Shown here: positions 34,434 through 41,325 of the stretch, in pieces
Layout of the letters: each line of letters begins with the position of its first letter
Position numbering within the stretch: position 1 is the stretch's first letter
Source: HT1-32 sp040219025
GTDB taxonomy: Bacteria; Pseudomonadota; Alphaproteobacteria; Rhodospirillales; HT1-32
Reading direction: 5' to 3'
Assembly: GCA_040219025.1 (NCBI GenBank)
Contig: JAVJTE010000019.1
Span: 62,001 to 126,000, forward strand
DNA: 64,000 bases
Position numbers and translations under genes: made by a program
Notes under the pieces: generated by a model
Told to the model about the DNA's origin: nothing
What the model saw: only the letters and a program-made list of their open reading frames with translations
Databases searched by the model: none

Positions 34434-35585
34434 TCAGTGAACCACCGGTTTGACCAGGGTCACCGGCGTTCCTGAGCTGCCGGACTTCGCCTTCTCGCTC
34501 GACAGCTCCAGCCCCCAGTCCATCTTCTTTGCAGAATTCGCCAGCAGGTCACAGAACAGATAGACCATGCGCAGGTCCATCGATGTCACGAACTCCCGCT
34601 CCTTGCCGAAACGCAGCGTCACCTGCAACAACCCCTCCGGATCAGGCCCGCAGGTAAAGGAATGCACCACCAGCGGCTCCTCGCCATGCGGATACATCAG
34701 GTCATCCTGCTTAAAGGGCTTCTTCGGATTGTTGGTCTGCACCGCGTTGGATTGCTGGAATTCCATCACCGCTTTCTTGGAGACCGGGTTCTGCTGTGCC
34801 GCCACTTCCGGGCGTCGCTCGATCACCTTCATCATCGCCAGCCAGAGATGGTTTGTGGCCCGCCGCGTCAGCCACATCTTGACCCCCGACCGGTCCTTGC
34901 GGCTGACATTGATCAGCACCCGGTCCTCGATCATCGAATAGGCCGCACCGATCTGGTCAATCCGCTGGGTATAGAGGTTGCTGCGCTGTTTCACCGTGAC
35001 GGACTTCGCGGCGGGTTGCCGGACCTCCACCGTTACCGCCGGTGTCTTGCGCGAAGCGGTCGAGACCTTGCCTTTCGTGGACCGGCGAGCCGGCTTCTTG
35101 CCCGGGGATGTTCCGGCAGCAGGCTGATCGGCCTTCGCCGTTGTCGCCTTTTTCGAGGCAGTTTTGCCGGCGGATTTCTTTGCCGCGCCGGTTCCCGTTC
35201 TGGCAGCGGATTTACCTGTCGCGGGCTTTATAACCTCACTGTCCGCCTTTGGCCTGGCTGCCCGCTTGCGACGGGGCTTCGGCTTTGGCTCCGGTGTGGA
35301 TCCTTCGGCAACCTCCGCTGCATCAGCCTTTGCCGCTGCCCCGGCCTTCTTTGCCGCTGCGGGCTTCTTCTTTGCGACAGCCCCTGCTTTCTTTGCCGTT
35401 GCGGGAGACTTCTTCGCCGCAGATGTCTTGCGTTTCCGGCTTTTGGCAGGCTTCGCCCCGGCTTCGGCAGATGTGGCCTCCACAGCCGGATCATCAGCCG
35501 CCGGGGAGCCCTCGCCCGTCGTCTTGCTGCGGCGTGACGTGCTGCCCTTCGGTTTGGCTGATGGTTTGCGCGGCCTGGTCGCCAT
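34434..35585 (-). CDS. Histone-H1-like Lys/Ala tail fused to an unknown domain
   Basis: 383 residues. About the first 200 are low-complexity KKPAAAKKAG-type sequence, rich in Lys, Ala, Pro, Ser and Thr like eukaryotic H1 tails and bacterial HctA/AlgP tails, which bind DNA non-specifically. The C-terminal 180 residues (QRIDQIGAAYSMIEDRVLINVSRKD and on to SMDLRMVYLFCDLLAN) form a folded domain I do not recognise; it looks like a conserved alphaproteobacterial domain. The join suggests a nucleoid-associated protein, but no function is shown. Repeats make its length strain-variable. Confidence 0.7.
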   Translation of the reverse strand: MATRPRKPSAKPKGSTSRRSKTTGEGSPAADDPAVEATSAEAGAKPAKSRKRKTSAAKKSPATAKKAGAVAKKKPAAAKKAGAAAKADAAEVAEGSTPEPKPKPRRKRAARPKADSEVIKPATGKSAARTGTGAAKKSAGKTASKKATTAKADQPAAGTSPGKKPARRSTKGKVSTASRKTPAVTVEVRQPAAKSVTVKQRSNLYTQRIDQIGAAYSMIEDRVLINVSRKDRSGVKMWLTRRATNHLWLAMMKVIERRPEVAAQQNPVSKKAVMEFQQSNAVQTNNPKKPFKQDDLMYPHGEEPLVVHSFTCGPDPEGLLQVTLRFGKEREFVTSMDLRMVYLFCDLLANSAKKMDWGLELSSEKAKSGSSGTPVTLVKPVVH

Positions 35586-35794
35586 GTCACAGAAGTCCCG
35601 GTTGCATGCCTATACGAATGCCAAGATGCAGCCCCTCCCGCAAGTCCCGATACGCAATGACGGGCAACAAGATCAGCCCAAACTGCAGAGCCCCGGAATG
35701 CTTTCCCCCGGATTATCGTCAATAGATTGAAAACTTTCCGGAAAAGGCCTTTTCACACCGGGAAACCTCTGGTACTTCCACAGCCCTTCCGTGG

Positions 35795-35870
35795 GGGCCC
35801 GTAGCTCAGTTGGTAGAGCAACTGACTTTTAATCAGTTGGCCACAGGTTCGAATCCTGTCGGGCTCACCA
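35795..35870 (+). tRNA. tRNA-Lys (anticodon TTT)
   Basis: 76 bases, with CCA encoded. The acceptor arms GGGCCCG and CGGGCTC pair (one G-T), the anticodon arm ACTGA-CTTTTAA-TCAGT shows anticodon TTT, and the T arm is ACAGG-TTCGAAT-CCTGT. The D arm GCTC...GAGC is intact. The 3' half from the anticodon stem onwards is repeated at 45822, marking it as the integration site of the downstream element. A terminator hairpin follows directly. Confidence 0.95.
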
Positions 35871-35872
35871 AT
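35820..35872 (+). repeat. Attachment-site direct repeat (left, within tRNA-Lys)
   Basis: Identical to 45822-45874 except position 35842 (C here, A there). Beyond the 53-base core, weaker similarity continues through the terminator hairpin to 35947, where GTAAGCAATAGGTAAGCA (35930-35947) stands. The core spans the anticodon stem to just past CCA. Confidence 0.9.
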
Positions 35873-35925
35873 AAAATCAAAGGCTTAGGATGATTTCTGG
35901 CAAATCTCCTAAGCCTTTTGATTTT
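35873..35925 (+). terminator. Rho-independent terminator of tRNA-Lys
   Basis: A near-perfect stem of about 18 pairs with a one-base bulge: AAAATCAAAGGCTTAGGA (35873-35890) and its complement at 35907-35925, loop of 16 bases. The T-rich 3' arm ends in TTTTGATTTT. A homologous hairpin lies beyond the right repeat. Confidence 0.75.
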
Positions 35926-36008
35926 CCGGGTAAGCAATAGGTAAGCACGCGGAATACGTAAATCCTATTACCACCTGCACCAATCCAATCTCTTGTGCAT
36001 GATGTGAG

Positions 36009-36023
36009 CTCAACTCAGTTGAG
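36009..36023 (+). promoter_or_regulatory. Inverted repeat over the ribosome-binding site of the 36035 gene
   Basis: CTCAACT and AGTTGAG with one base between. Its right arm overlaps the GAGGAG ribosome-binding site that precedes ATG 36035 by 8 bases. It could be a repressor site or an RNA hairpin hiding the start. Confidence 0.5.
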
Positions 36024-36034
36024 GAGCATGTATT

Positions 36035-36790
36035 ATGCCGCCAAAGAAGAATCTTCCCATCGGCTGGAAACGAACAGGGTATAGCCGCCTAAAAGATACC
36101 GGCCTCTATCCTGATGAAACACTCATCAAACTAGCAGAGCAGTTCGGGGTATCAGGAGCGATAGAATACAACTCTGACCTCTGGAAGCTAAAGCAACGGC
36201 TCGAAACAGCTGCGATATCCTATCTAGCCGAGAAGCATAACACCGCCGGTCCAAAGCCTAAGGATGTGAGATCATTTCTCACAGTTCTCGCAAACAAGGC
36301 AGACGAGCTAGAAGCGCTCATTGACGGGCTTGACGATATCACCTGGGACCAGTTGCGAAGAACGGAATACCGGCTGCAACAAAGCGCATTTTATCTTGGC
36401 GATGAACGGCTTGTGGATATTGGCGTAATGCGCCGACGAAATGAATTTGATCCAGAAGGGTTTGAGCTCTCCTACTCGGATATCAGTGACATACCGATCA
36501 ATCTTGATTATCTGAAATTCTTGGCTGTTGAGTCCCATAGCGATGTCAAAAAAGACAAAGCAGGCCGTCAAAAAAATCATGCTCTGTATCTGTGGGTTTC
36601 AATGATGGTTGATCACTGGGTAAGTGTAATGAACCGAAAGTTCACAGTCACTTATCACCAGAACACATCAACCAGCCCATCCGGCCAGTTTCTCGAAGCA
36701 TGTCTGGAGATTTTAGACCCTGATGCGCTGGATGACCTTGTGTCTCAAATGCGCCGCGTTCACAAAAATCGCAAAAATAGGGTGTTTTAA
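36035..36790 (+). CDS. Hypothetical protein of the integrative element
   Basis: 251 residues that I cannot assign. Basic N terminus (PPKKNLPIGWKRTGYSRLK), a likely helical segment (WKLKQRLETAAISYLAEKH), a charged linker, and a C-terminal helix-rich part with HALYLWVSMMVDHWVSVMNRKFTVTYHQN. No signal peptide or membrane helix. First gene after the attachment site; ATG preceded by GAGGAG. Proteins of this kind are frequent as first cargo or accessory genes in AlpA/DUF3987 elements. Confidence 0.65.
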   Translation: MPPKKNLPIGWKRTGYSRLKDTGLYPDETLIKLAEQFGVSGAIEYNSDLWKLKQRLETAAISYLAEKHNTAGPKPKDVRSFLTVLANKADELEALIDGLDDITWDQLRRTEYRLQQSAFYLGDERLVDIGVMRRRNEFDPEGFELSYSDISDIPINLDYLKFLAVESHSDVKKDKAGRQKNHALYLWVSMMVDHWVSVMNRKFTVTYHQNTSTSPSGQFLEACLEILDPDALDDLVSQMRRVHKNRKNRVF

Positions 36791-36847
36791 AACCACTATT
36801 CTTGCAAACGCTTGTTGCTGACACCCTAAAATCTGGCGCTATTAATC

Positions 36848-36878
36848 ACGTCCACCAACAACCAACGAAGGTGGACGT
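36848..36878 (+). promoter_or_regulatory. Nine-base inverted repeat covering the ribosome-binding site of the AlpA-like gene
   Basis: Perfect arms ACGTCCACC (36848-36856) and GGTGGACGT (36870-36878), 13-base loop; the right arm contains the ribosome-binding AAGGTGG and ends one base before ATG 36880. Either an operator or an RNA hairpin that hides the start site. Confidence 0.6.
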
Positions 36879-36879
36879 A

Positions 36880-37116
36880 ATGACCGACCAGATTACAACA
36901 ACGCCAATTAATGATCCGGATTATCTGGATCGTATGATCAACGAGAATGAAGCTGCCGATTTTATCGGCTACACGACCCGCGCTCTTCAGGGGTGGCGAC
37001 TCAAGGGTGGAGGGCCGCGATTTATCAAGGTTTCTTCCAGGTCGATCCGCTACCGTCGCCGGGATCTCATCGAATGGGCTGATGCCCGCCTCCGTAGTTC
37101 AACATCGGAGGAATGA
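36880..37116 (+). CDS. AlpA/excisionase-like helix-turn-helix protein
   Basis: 78 residues with a MerR/AlpA-type helix-turn-helix (NENEAADFIGYTTRALQGWRLKGGGPRFIKVSSRSIRYRRRDLIEWA split by the turn), where YRRRDL is the usual DNA-contact end. Such proteins switch on integrase or act as excisionase. ATG 36880 follows AAGGTGG; the longer frame to 36802 is not needed. Coupled to the next gene by an ATGA overlap. Confidence 0.8.
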   Translation: MTDQITTTPINDPDYLDRMINENEAADFIGYTTRALQGWRLKGGGPRFIKVSSRSIRYRRRDLIEWADARLRSSTSEE

Positions 37117-37118
37117 AG

Positions 37119-37418
37119 ATGGGATATCAGAAATCAATCAACTTCGACCGCGCTAACGATAAACTTTCAGAACATATCGGTTTTCTTGTTCGGAGGTGGC
37201 TTCCCGACGGCAGGCTTGAAGGTGTGGAATGGGTAGCGCGAAACCCAGCCCGTAACGACCACTCCCTTGGTTCATTCAAGATCAACACTCATACAGGCCA
37301 ATGGGCCGATTTTGCGACCGGAGACAGAGGGTCTGATATCATCAGCCTTCTGGCATATCTGGAGAATACAACTCAATCAGATGCTGCCAGACGCCTTCTC
37401 GCCTGGTTGGGAGGCTGA
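37119..37418 (+). CDS. DNA primase N-terminal-like small protein
   Basis: About 99 residues resembling the zinc-ribbon/CHC2-type leader of phage primases: GVEWVARNPARNDHSLGSFKIN and GQWADFATGDRGSDIISLLAYL. The cysteines that bind zinc in classical primases are missing here. It should present template DNA to the TOPRIM protein encoded 2 bases downstream. ATG 37119 has GGAGG 7 bases before it, so it is preferred to ATG 37113. Confidence 0.65.
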   Translation: MGYQKSINFDRANDKLSEHIGFLVRRWLPDGRLEGVEWVARNPARNDHSLGSFKINTHTGQWADFATGDRGSDIISLLAYLENTTQSDAARRLLAWLGG

Positions 37419-37420
37419 TT

Positions 37421-39736
37421 ATGACACCCCGTCACCCCTCATTAGGCCATCCCTCCGGGTATTGGGTTTATACCGATTCTCAGGGAAGCCCGTTCACCTC
37501 TATCTGCAGGTTCGATAAGCGCGATGGACGCGGCAAGGAATATCGACCCTTCAGCTTACAGCCCGATGGAAGCTGGCAATGGAAAGGTACAGCGCAACCT
37601 CGCCCTCTCTACAAACTCAAGCGCCTGGCAGATAACCCTATGCTTCCGGTTATCGTGGTTGAGGGTGAGAAAGCTGCTGACGCCCTGCAATCTGTCGTAA
37701 CTGACTATGTCGTTACGACGGCAATGCACGGTGCGCAGTCATCTAAGAAAACAGATTGGTCTCCGCTGGAAAACCGTAAGGTCATCATCTGGCCGGATGC
37801 TGATGAAGCCGGACTGAAATATGCCTTCGCAATTGAGGGTATGCTTCACGGTAAAGCGGAGGACCTATCCATCATCCCCATATTGTTCGGAGACAATATC
37901 CCGGCTCACCTACGTAACGATGACAACCTCTACAGCCCGGTTACGGGATGGGATGCCGCAGACGCGGTAGATGACGGCTATGACCCGTTACGTATACAGG
38001 GCTATATAGACCGAGCTCTTACGTTCGATACCTTACGTAACGAGATACCGGACACCTCCCCTATATATAATACCTACGTACGTAACGTAGAACGCCCGGC
38101 ACCTGATCCCGTTACGCAAATCAACGGTAGTCCGCCGACCCTTAATAATAACGTGACGCTCTTACGGGAATTTCCAACGGTCAATCCCGTAAGGCATTCC
38201 GGCAACTCAGCACCAGATATCGACAGCTGGCCAGAGCCGGATATGTCGATCCTGAATCCTGAGATAAAACGGCCTAGGTTTCCGGTCGAAGCCTTCGGGC
38301 CTTTTTGGTCCAAGTGGATTTCCGATACTGCCGAAGCCGTTTCAGCACCGCCAGACTACATAGGCGGAACACTACTCGCCGGGGCATCGTCACTGATTGG
38401 CAACGCCCGCTGGGTTTCCCCCTGGGAAGGATGGGAAGAACCACCTGTACTGTGGATAGGTTTGATCGGCTCTCCCTCCGCAAGTAAAAGCCCGGCAATG
38501 AGCCCGCTCCTGAAAATGATAACAGAGATCGAACGTGATCTTGAGCCCGAATATGAAGACGCCCTTCGCCGTTACGAAACCGACAAGCTATCTGCAAAGC
38601 TGGCCTGTGAGAGATGGGAGAGTGAAGCAAAGGACGCCACGAAACTAAACACACCGATACCAGAGAAACCGGCTAGTGCTGATACGCCTTTAATGCCACC
38701 TCGCCCCCGCCTGATGGTCTCCGACGCCACCATGGAGGCTATGGGCAACCTGCTTGCTGCACAGCCGAAAGGCTTCCTGCTCTATCGGGACGAACTGGCT
38801 GGGCTGTTTGGCAACTTCGACCGTTACGGTGGCAAAGGTGGCGATCGTGCCTTCTGGCTCGAAGCCTTCGGCGGACGTTCCTATGCCATGGAACGGGTAA
38901 AGCATGACGGAAAGCCCATGCGCATCCCCCGGCTTGCCGAAGCAATCCTTGGCGGCATTCAGCCTGACCGGCTCAACAGTATGCTGATGAAAGGCGACGA
39001 TGACGGTCTTACAGCCCGTTTCCTGTGGCTCTGGCCGGATCGTGTGCCACCAGAGCGCCCAACCACCTTTCCTGCCCGAGACAGAACCTTACAGGCCCTA
39101 CGCCGAATCGCCGCGCTGAAGGCTCCCGGAAATGACGGAGACGACACAGCACCAAAGACCGTTCTGCTGTCACCAGACGCCGCTGACCAGTTCCAGAATT
39201 GGCGTAAGCCTCATGCCAGCAACGAGCCGGAAGGAAGTCAGGCAAGCTGGTGGGGTAAATGCCCTGGCTTTATTCTTCGGATAGCGCTTGCTCTGGAACA
39301 TCTCTGGTGGAGTGCTGAAGCAGGTCCAGTCGATCCGGATTCCATAAATCTCACTGCAATTGATGCCGCTATTGATCTGGTGGAAAGCTACTTCAAACCG
39401 ATGGCGAGAATTACCTACGGCTTGAATGAAGTTTCAACTAACAGCGCCTTGGCAACAGGGTTATGTGCAGAGATCATCAAACGCCGAATGACCGTTATCA
39501 ATGCACGGGAAGTTTATATGAGTTGGGGAATCAAAGGCCTTTCGCGGGCAGAAGAGACTGTAGTCACTTTGCGGAATTTGGAGGAGGCTGGTTGGGTCCG
39601 CTCAATCAGGTGCAAAGCAACAAAGCAAAACGGGCGTCCAAGGCAAGACTTTGATGTCAATCCGAAGCTTTCTCAAAACCTCAAAACCTCAAAACCTACA
39701 AAAGTCAGTTTTGAGGTTTTGAGGGATAGTCAATAA
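37421..39736 (+). CDS. TOPRIM primase fused to DUF3987 (YfjI-type) helicase
   Basis: 771 residues. N-terminal third: TOPRIM domain with VIVVEGEKAADAL (metal-binding Glu) and VIIWPDADEAGLKYA (Asp pair). A low-complexity linker of about 100 residues follows. Then a DUF3987 ATPase from about residue 290: WIGLIGSPSASKSPAMSPLLK is a P-loop-like segment, followed by SDATMEAMGNLLAAQPKGFLLYRDELAGLFG and a winged-helix tail (EETVVTLRNLEEAGWVRSIR). Together with the preceding gene it should be the replication enzyme of the element. Rare codons (CTA, TTA, CGT, GTA) cluster where the TACGTAACG repeats lie. Confidence 0.85.
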   Translation: MTPRHPSLGHPSGYWVYTDSQGSPFTSICRFDKRDGRGKEYRPFSLQPDGSWQWKGTAQPRPLYKLKRLADNPMLPVIVVEGEKAADALQSVVTDYVVTTAMHGAQSSKKTDWSPLENRKVIIWPDADEAGLKYAFAIEGMLHGKAEDLSIIPILFGDNIPAHLRNDDNLYSPVTGWDAADAVDDGYDPLRIQGYIDRALTFDTLRNEIPDTSPIYNTYVRNVERPAPDPVTQINGSPPTLNNNVTLLREFPTVNPVRHSGNSAPDIDSWPEPDMSILNPEIKRPRFPVEAFGPFWSKWISDTAEAVSAPPDYIGGTLLAGASSLIGNARWVSPWEGWEEPPVLWIGLIGSPSASKSPAMSPLLKMITEIERDLEPEYEDALRRYETDKLSAKLACERWESEAKDATKLNTPIPEKPASADTPLMPPRPRLMVSDATMEAMGNLLAAQPKGFLLYRDELAGLFGNFDRYGGKGGDRAFWLEAFGGRSYAMERVKHDGKPMRIPRLAEAILGGIQPDRLNSMLMKGDDDGLTARFLWLWPDRVPPERPTTFPARDRTLQALRRIAALKAPGNDGDDTAPKTVLLSPDAADQFQNWRKPHASNEPEGSQASWWGKCPGFILRIALALEHLWWSAEAGPVDPDSINLTAIDAAIDLVESYFKPMARITYGLNEVSTNSALATGLCAEIIKRRMTVINAREVYMSWGIKGLSRAEETVVTLRNLEEAGWVRSIRCKATKQNGRPRQDFDVNPKLSQNLKTSKPTKVSFEVLRDSQ
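37911..38087. repeat. Iteron-like TACGTAACG repeats inside the primase-helicase gene
   Basis: The 9-mer TACGTAACG occurs exactly at 37911-37919, in reverse orientation at 37986-37994, at 38034-38042, and at 38079-38087, with partial copies near 38110 and 38018 and an inverted pair CTTACGGG/CCCGTAAG (38161-38168, 38186-38193). It falls in the linker-coding part and uses codons rare elsewhere in the window. A clustered exact 9-mer in both orientations is best explained by a protein-binding or origin function. Confidence 0.6.
39673..39724. repeat. Tandem TCAAAACC repeats and long inverted repeat at gene end
   Basis: TCAAAACC stands three times in tandem (39673-39696). CCTCAAAACCTCAAAAC (39679-39695) is complemented exactly by 17 bases at 39708-39724 around a 12-base loop, all within the last 64 bases before the stop codon. 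It could be a terminator-like hairpin or part of an origin. Confidence 0.6.
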
Positions 39737-39838
39737 CTGCTTCAGCCTGTTATTATTCTCTCGGGCTCACATTTAGCCAAGAAAGACTTAGCCGGTGTAC
39801 CACTCTGTCAAAAGCGCCAAGACAAAGAGAAATTCGCA

Positions 39839-40396
39839 TTGTCACTGTTGAACCTCATAGATCTCGCTAACTTACACTATGATATGGGCTTGATAGGCAT
39901 TAACGAACACGAGGAACGTATTCGTATCGCTTATTGGCTATACTCAGTCCCTGAAGAGTACATCGATCCGCGCGAAGAAGATGGCGAAGAATCGGGCCAA
40001 GGGACAGAGAAAGCATTGGTAGCGGACGGAGCTATTGTGACGACGCGACAAGATAGTATGAATTTTTCTGACGAAGATGCTAAGATTAGTCTTCGTTTCA
40101 ATGGATGGATCTTCACTAAGGCGGACCCTGACCCATATCCCTCAACGCCCCACGGCCACTGGCAAAATCAGAATCAAAAATGGCCGAAACTTGACCCATA
40201 TAACGGTCGGGTGTTTGATGAGAAACATAAAGAAAACAAATCAAAACGATTAAAAAAAGACGAACTGAAGAAACTGTGGAACGATCAGAAATTTAAGGAC
40301 TTTTGCCGGGATTATTTAATCTGGTTCAGAACTACATTTCCTTACCACGAATATAGAGTACCAGTTAATCGGATTTTTCGATTTCCTCATCAGTAA
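39839..40396 (+). CDS. Hypothetical protein, AT-rich, TTG start
   Basis: 185 residues I do not recognise. The sequence is acidic at the front (PREEDGEESGQG), then has RFNGWIFTKADPDPYPSTPHGHW and WPKLDPYNGRVF, a Trp/Pro-rich motif that seems conserved as a small domain, and a basic Lys-rich helix (KENKSKRLKKDELKKLW). No ATG fits at the front; TTG 39839 with AAAGAGAAA upstream is proposed, or an internal ATG at 39884. AT content is the highest of the element. Sits between the replication and the defence modules. Confidence 0.55.
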   Translation: MSLLNLIDLANLHYDMGLIGINEHEERIRIAYWLYSVPEEYIDPREEDGEESGQGTEKALVADGAIVTTRQDSMNFSDEDAKISLRFNGWIFTKADPDPYPSTPHGHWQNQNQKWPKLDPYNGRVFDEKHKENKSKRLKKDELKKLWNDQKFKDFCRDYLIWFRTTFPYHEYRVPVNRIFRFPHQ

Positions 40397-40680
40397 GCAG
40401 GCAAGAGCTCATCCTTCGCAAGGCGGAGTGTGCAACGAATCGGAATTCGGATACTAACTAAGATCGCCTATTTAATTGGCGCACAGCCAACGCTCCTCCA
40501 TAACGCACTGCAGACATTTTTCATACCAAACATATGAATGATTTAGGTTCAAACCACACCTCAGAAATTCGTTCGAACATAAACAACTGCATCGGTTGGG
40601 AAGCATTCGATAACTGCAAATTGCACCCGCCTCAGCTCTTTGGATTTTGAACGTGCAAGTTTGATCTAACCTGACAGAAG
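40397..40680. other. AT-rich gap
   Basis: No frame with coding character. AT-rich compared with flanks. It lies downstream of the protease gene on one strand and of the unknown gene on the other, so both transcription units end here. Confidence 0.5.
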
Positions 40681-41325
40681 TCAGGCGCGAAGGCGCTGTC
40701 TTAGTCTGGCGTAAAGCTGAACGGCTGGCTGATGCTCCATTTCAACCACCACCGCGAATTTCTGAAACACTTCCTGAGCCTCCGCCCAACCACCTAAGCA
40801 GCGCACAACAAGATAGTACTCATCGCCGTAATCAGAAATATCCTTCACAAAGGTCTTCGATGCCGTTTGTAGCGTTTGGCCGTCGCGACTATTGGGTCCG
40901 GGCGTCAGGCCGCACTTGAACCTGTTCGGAATGTTCGGAGGATCGCCTTCATCCCTCGATCTCGAACGGAAATGAGCGAACACGTCAGTAGATGGACAGC
41001 CGCGCAAAAGCCGGAAGTTCATCTTTGTACCGATGTACTCTGCGCGGGTCCTACGAACAGGAGGATCGAAGGCCAAAGAAGCCCGGATCGTTCGTCTACC
41101 GTTGCTATGAAACTCCACGGGCACTGGCACGCGATATACTGCGAAGTGATTGATCGTCAGTCGGTCCTCTGCATACATCACAACCCGGTGATCATCGGAA
41201 TAGGCAGCCCTCAAAGTGTCCACCATGCCGTGGCCGCAGATTCGTGCCTGGTCGACAGCGTCCATACCCGCTAAGCGGCGGACACAAGCATCAGGGACAC
41301 TTGACGCGCCTGCAAGAAGTGCCCC
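40681..41325 (-). pseudogene. C-terminal part of IetS-like protease, out of frame with its N-terminal part
   Basis: In this frame the reading is continuous from just after the G run at 41322-41325 (complement) through LLAGASSVPDACVRRLAG, then GHGMVDTLRAAYSDDHRVV and RASLAFDPPVRRTRAEY, to the stop at 40681. This is the usual C-terminal extension of IetS-type S8 proteases. An isolated start (at 41265) is possible but the upstream codons before it still fit the family. Removing one G from the GGGG run makes a single reading frame of about 776 codons with the upstream part. Confidence 0.75.

Noticed and set aside
35586..35794. Possible small gene between the histone-like gene and tRNA-Lys
   Set aside because: No frame with a start and ribosome-binding site; likely promoters of both.
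36035..36790. Reading the first element gene as a Rep initiator
   Set aside because: No HUH, Rep_3 or helicase motif is visible; position alone is not enough.
37911..38087. CRISPR-like repeats in the element
   Set aside because: Repeats are 9-mers in both orientations with uneven spacing inside a coding frame; no array or cas gene exists in the window.
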